DNA of 6,855 bases. It comes from Pseudomonadota bacterium (GTDB lineage: Bacteria; Desulfobacterota; Syntrophia; Syntrophales; JADFWA01). The notes under the pieces are model-generated. The model saw only the letters and a program-made list of their open reading frames with translations. It searched no databases and was not told the DNA's origin. Made by a program: the position numbers and the translations under genes. Location: NCBI GenBank assembly GCA_030596145.1, contig JAUVKS010000103.1:1-6855 (forward strand), given 5' to 3'. This document shows positions 4,383-6,855 of this stretch, piece after piece (position 1 is the first letter of the stretch; each line of letters opens with the position of its first letter).

Positions 4383-6530
4383 TCATGTCGCAGTCCTTCC
4401 CCGCACCAGCAACCCGGAGATGATAAGTATTTTAAACGCTACTAAAAATAAACAGGTATAATAAATTCCAAAAACAGGGATAACAAAGAGACCAACAAGG
4501 AGTGCTCCCAGGCTTGCCCCTAACAGGTCGGCGGCATAAAGTGAACCGGCTGTCTCCCACGGAGAGGTAAACAGAATTTTTCCGGCAATGGGAAATTCAA
4601 ATCCTGTCAATGCACCGATTAGAATGGTCAGAAGAGCGAAGGAAAAATCACCAAGCAGAGTTCGCCCCCAGAAAAGCATTGCCATAAAGAGAATGATGTA
4701 GACTACAATCGCTATTTCAACCTCCAGAATTGACCTCCTGTTTATCGTATAGTGTCTTGAAATCATCCTGTTTGCCATAAAGCTTCCTATCGCAAGCCCT
4801 AACATGAATGAAGCGATAATCATGCCTATCCCTGTGTAAACGCTGCCGTGCAAAATCTGATAGCACAGTAGAATAATAACTTCCATGGAAGAAGCCGTAA
4901 AACCTGTCGAAAATATGGCCTTTCTGACTATCCCGATACGGGAAAAATATACAATAAAGAACAGGGAAACCACAATCAAAGGTATCCTGTAGTTTTCCTG
5001 GAACATGCTGAGCCAGACGCGCATCCGGTAGAAAAATGCCGTGGGGCGCAGATCGTGGTTTACCGGAACGCTATCAATAATACAACCCTCTACGAAGGAC
5101 AATCTTTCAGGAGTCACTCTCCCTGTCAGGTAATTTTTATTGACGTAAACCGTTTCGATGTTCCGCGAGGAGACAAGTGAAGCTATATCAGAAGAAAGTG
5201 GTGAGTCAGATGCAATAAAGATATTCTTTTCCCCCGGTATAATCAGGACATTTTTGAAGACCTGTTTCAGTGTGTTTTTCAGGGAAGAAAGAAAGCGTGC
5301 CTGGTCATCGCTGATATAATTCTCCGCCCCGGGAGCACCAAAGCAGATAACACCTCCCGGCAGGAGCACCGATCTGACCTCTTTAAAGAATTCAAGGGTA
5401 TAAAAACGGTTGAGCTGGAGCGATCCGGGAGCTGGAAGATCAAGGATTACACCATCATATTTTTTATCTGTCTTTTGAATAAACTTTCTTCCGTCATCGA
5501 GATGCAGGTGAACTACCGGTGGAAAATGAATATCAAGGTGTTGCACGCCGGCGGATATGATTGCGGGATCAAGTTCAACATAATCAATATTTCTGACATC
5601 GTATTTCATAATCTCATCAATAACACCGGCTATACCACCTGAAACCAGAAGGACGGATTCAACCTTCGGGAGTTGTGGAAGTGCGTAATGCACGATTTCT
5701 TCGTTGGCAAAGGTGTTGGGGACGGAGAAAAGATGCCCCCCGCTCTCAAAAAAGGATATCTGATCATGACTCTGTGTGACAACCAGCCTTCCGTAAGGGG
5801 ATTCCCCGTGATCTACTATCTTCTGGTACGGATAAAGCCAGTTCAGGGAAATGCTATTCAGGTTTACAAACCAGCCAACACAAAAAAGGGATATCAGTCC
5901 GATGATTCCCAGAGAGCTGTAAAATAATCCCCGACCGTAACCTTCAGGCTTTAGTGATAAGAAACCCAAAAGGCAAAGAATTGCGGGAAGATACAATGCG
6001 GTCAGATTGTCGCAAAAGCGGACAAGGATGAAGGTGAAAAGAACCCCCCCGAGGATATCGCCAATATTGTCAAAAAAATAGATTCTGCCGATGCTACGGT
6101 CATCAGAATCACTGACGGCCAGGATACTGCAGGCAAGAGTGAGCAGTCCCCCGGAAAGTATACAATAGGGAATGAGAAGAATCGTTGCCCAGATAATCAT
6201 GGGTCCGAGGCCTGGGAGCTCCCCTCTGATGAAGATTTCGTCTCTGAAAAAGCGGATAAGAATAATGTGAAAAATGGGGAGAAAGGCAACAAGATAAAGT
6301 GATAAACGGAGCAAGAACATCTGTGTGCGAGAAGAGGTTATGAACTTCGCAAGCCATGCCCCCAACCCTGTAAGTAAGAGCCAGAGAGAAAAGAGAATTC
6401 CAAAAACGACCTCATTCCCTTCAAAGACATTTATAAATTCACGAATAACAGTAATCTGGGTGATTACCGAAGATATGCCGAGAGCAGTAATCGCAAAGAG
6501 GATAGGAAATGTTTTGAGATTTCGTGCCAT
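4383..6530 (-). CDS. Polytopic membrane protein with central spermidine-synthase-like domain
   Basis: 715-residue membrane protein. By eye: about seven helices (8-222), a soluble domain (about 238-500), and about seven more (516-707). The soluble domain resembles spermidine synthase: SPYGRLVV (244-251), VSGGIAG (296-302), YVELDPAII (317-325), LDDGRKF (344-350), YDGVILDLPAPGS (358-370), NRFYTLEFF (374-382), LLPGGVICF (389-397). The usual GGGDGG is GGIAG and the second acidic residue of the DxxD motif is Ala, so aminopropyl transfer is doubtful; it may use another nucleotide-type substrate. The membrane halves look duplicated: LSGGLL (125-130) matches LTGFEF (641-646), and YFFDNIGDILGG (151-162) matches YAADLLGASLGA (665-676). 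Charges place the soluble domain outside. Start ATG 6530 has only a weak GGTGA site. The next gene, AmrS-like, follows after 25 nt. Genomes usually label this family membrane-bound or fused MFS/spermidine synthase; the function is unknown to me. Confidence 0.9.
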   Translation of the reverse strand: MARNLKTFPILFAITALGISSVITQITVIREFINVFEGNEVVFGILFSLWLLLTGLGAWLAKFITSSRTQMFLLRLSLYLVAFLPIFHIILIRFFRDEIFIRGELPGLGPMIIWATILLIPYCILSGGLLTLACSILAVSDSDDRSIGRIYFFDNIGDILGGVLFTFILVRFCDNLTALYLPAILCLLGFLSLKPEGYGRGLFYSSLGIIGLISLFCVGWFVNLNSISLNWLYPYQKIVDHGESPYGRLVVTQSHDQISFFESGGHLFSVPNTFANEEIVHYALPQLPKVESVLLVSGGIAGVIDEIMKYDVRNIDYVELDPAIISAGVQHLDIHFPPVVHLHLDDGRKFIQKTDKKYDGVILDLPAPGSLQLNRFYTLEFFKEVRSVLLPGGVICFGAPGAENYISDDQARFLSSLKNTLKQVFKNVLIIPGEKNIFIASDSPLSSDIASLVSSRNIETVYVNKNYLTGRVTPERLSFVEGCIIDSVPVNHDLRPTAFFYRMRVWLSMFQENYRIPLIVVSLFFIVYFSRIGIVRKAIFSTGFTASSMEVIILLCYQILHGSVYTGIGMIIASFMLGLAIGSFMANRMISRHYTINRRSILEVEIAIVVYIILFMAMLFWGRTLLGDFSFALLTILIGALTGFEFPIAGKILFTSPWETAGSLYAADLLGASLGALLVGLFVIPVFGIYYTCLFLVAFKILIISGLLVRGRTAT

Positions 6531-6538
6531 AAATCACC

Positions 6539-6603
6539 GTTGATACGTTCGTAAAAAGTCCGCATTTCTGTCGTTTTGTCATTCCCGACTTGATCGGGAA
6601 TCT
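6539..6603 (-). repeat. Dispersed palindromic repeat, copy B, abutting a start codon
   Basis: The hairpin core is ATTCCCGA (6581-6588), a 5-nt loop and TCGGGAAT (6594-6601). Read on the minus strand it matches copy A (1943-2007) closely, including GACAAAACGA, GACTTTTTACGAA and the terminal ATCAAC, with few differences. It ends 8 nt before ATG 6530, next to the weak ribosome binding site. Promoter elements for that gene must therefore lie inside or beyond the repeat. Confidence 0.82.
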
Positions 6604-6619
6604 ATAACTGCATGTAATT

Positions 6620-6695
6620 ACTGGATTCCCGTTCCCCGATCGGGGTCGAGGACAAGCTTCACGGGAATGACAAAATTGTGTATATTTCGACTTTT
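6620..6695 (+). repeat. Dispersed palindromic repeat, copy C, with nested palindrome
   Basis: The outer arms ATTCCCGT (6625-6632) and ACGGGAAT (6661-6668) match copy A. The loop is expanded to 28 nt and holds a self-complementary CCCCGATCGGGG (6634-6645). It continues with GACAAAA and TTCGACTTTT, like copy A. Copies B and C are head to head, about 16 nt apart. Confidence 0.78.
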
Positions 6696-6776
6696 AATAT
6701 CTTGAAATAAAAGCACTATGTGCTATATCTATTTCTACTGCTATTTCTCCTGAGCACGTTCACTTTTAAGGATATT

Positions 6777-6855
6777 TCAGACCTCCTTCCCCCGCTTCAA
6801 CTTAACCGGCTTGAACCAAAAGGAAAATAAAACGATTACGAAAAAAATTATTGTG
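6777..6855 (-). CDS. Possible 3' end of a membrane protein gene entering from the right edge
   Basis: One minus-strand frame is open from the window edge to a TGA at 6779-6777, about 25 codons. It reads a hydrophobic run (residues like IIFFVIVLFSFWF) followed by a basic tail ending KPVKLKRGKEV. A helix followed by a positively charged tail is a common end for inner-membrane proteins. The piece is short and AT-rich at the edge, so it could be chance. If real, the next gene starts 246 nt downstream, with the two palindromic repeats between. Confidence 0.38.
   Translation of the reverse strand, partial: TIIFFVIVLFSFWFKPVKLKRGKEV

Noticed and set aside
4383..6530. Annotation as a true spermidine synthase (speE)
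   Set aside because: The protein is polytopic and much longer than SpeE, and key cofactor-loop and acidic residues are changed.
6712..6724. Small hairpin AGCAC-TAT-GTGCT
   Set aside because: The stem is 5 bp in AT-rich DNA without a T-tract at a useful place, so it is not enough to call a terminator or operator.

Overview
The window looks like chromosomal DNA from an anaerobic bacterium of the Desulfobacterota (Deltaproteobacteria) type. This rests on a group III, PPi-type phosphofructokinase, an AmmeMemoRadiSam radical SAM protein with a Tat-like leader, a pair of DUF1670-like proteins, and intergenic palindromes of the ATTCCCG/CGGGAAT kind that I associate with that group. The placement is an inference from memory, not a search result. 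All supported genes lie on the minus strand, so transcription runs from high to low coordinates.

Layout in transcription order. (1) 6855-6777: the last 25 or so codons of a possible membrane protein that enters from the right edge. (2) 6776-6531: a gap with two copies of the palindromic repeat head to head; the inner copy stops 8 nt before the next start codon. (3) 6530-4383: a 715-residue polytopic membrane protein with a spermidine-synthase-like soluble domain between two duplicated membrane halves. (4) 4357-3200: an AmrS-type radical SAM protein, 25 nt downstream with a strong ribosome binding site, very probably co-transcribed. (5) 3132-2029: a phosphofructokinase whose phosphate-donor site has the pyrophosphate signature, 67 nt downstream with a possible promoter of its own. 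(6) 2028-1765: a gap with a third repeat copy, a candidate promoter and a perfect 11-bp inverted repeat. (7) 1764-931 and 947-192: two overlapping genes for paralogous helix-turn-helix proteins of the family I recall as DUF1670. (8) 191-1: a hairpin and a heptamer tandem repeat, with no convincing gene.

The membrane protein and the radical SAM protein are the most interesting pair. By-eye topology (six helices, one linker helix, soluble domain, one linker helix, six helices) with positive-inside charges puts the synthase-like domain outside the cytoplasm. The neighbouring radical SAM protein starts with a twin-arginine-like leader. The synthase-like domain has lost hallmark residues of true aminopropyltransferases. 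This suggests an envelope-associated activity of unknown chemistry rather than polyamine synthesis. The phosphofructokinase is probably an ordinary metabolic neighbour. The DUF1670-like pair looks like a separate, tightly coupled DNA-binding unit.
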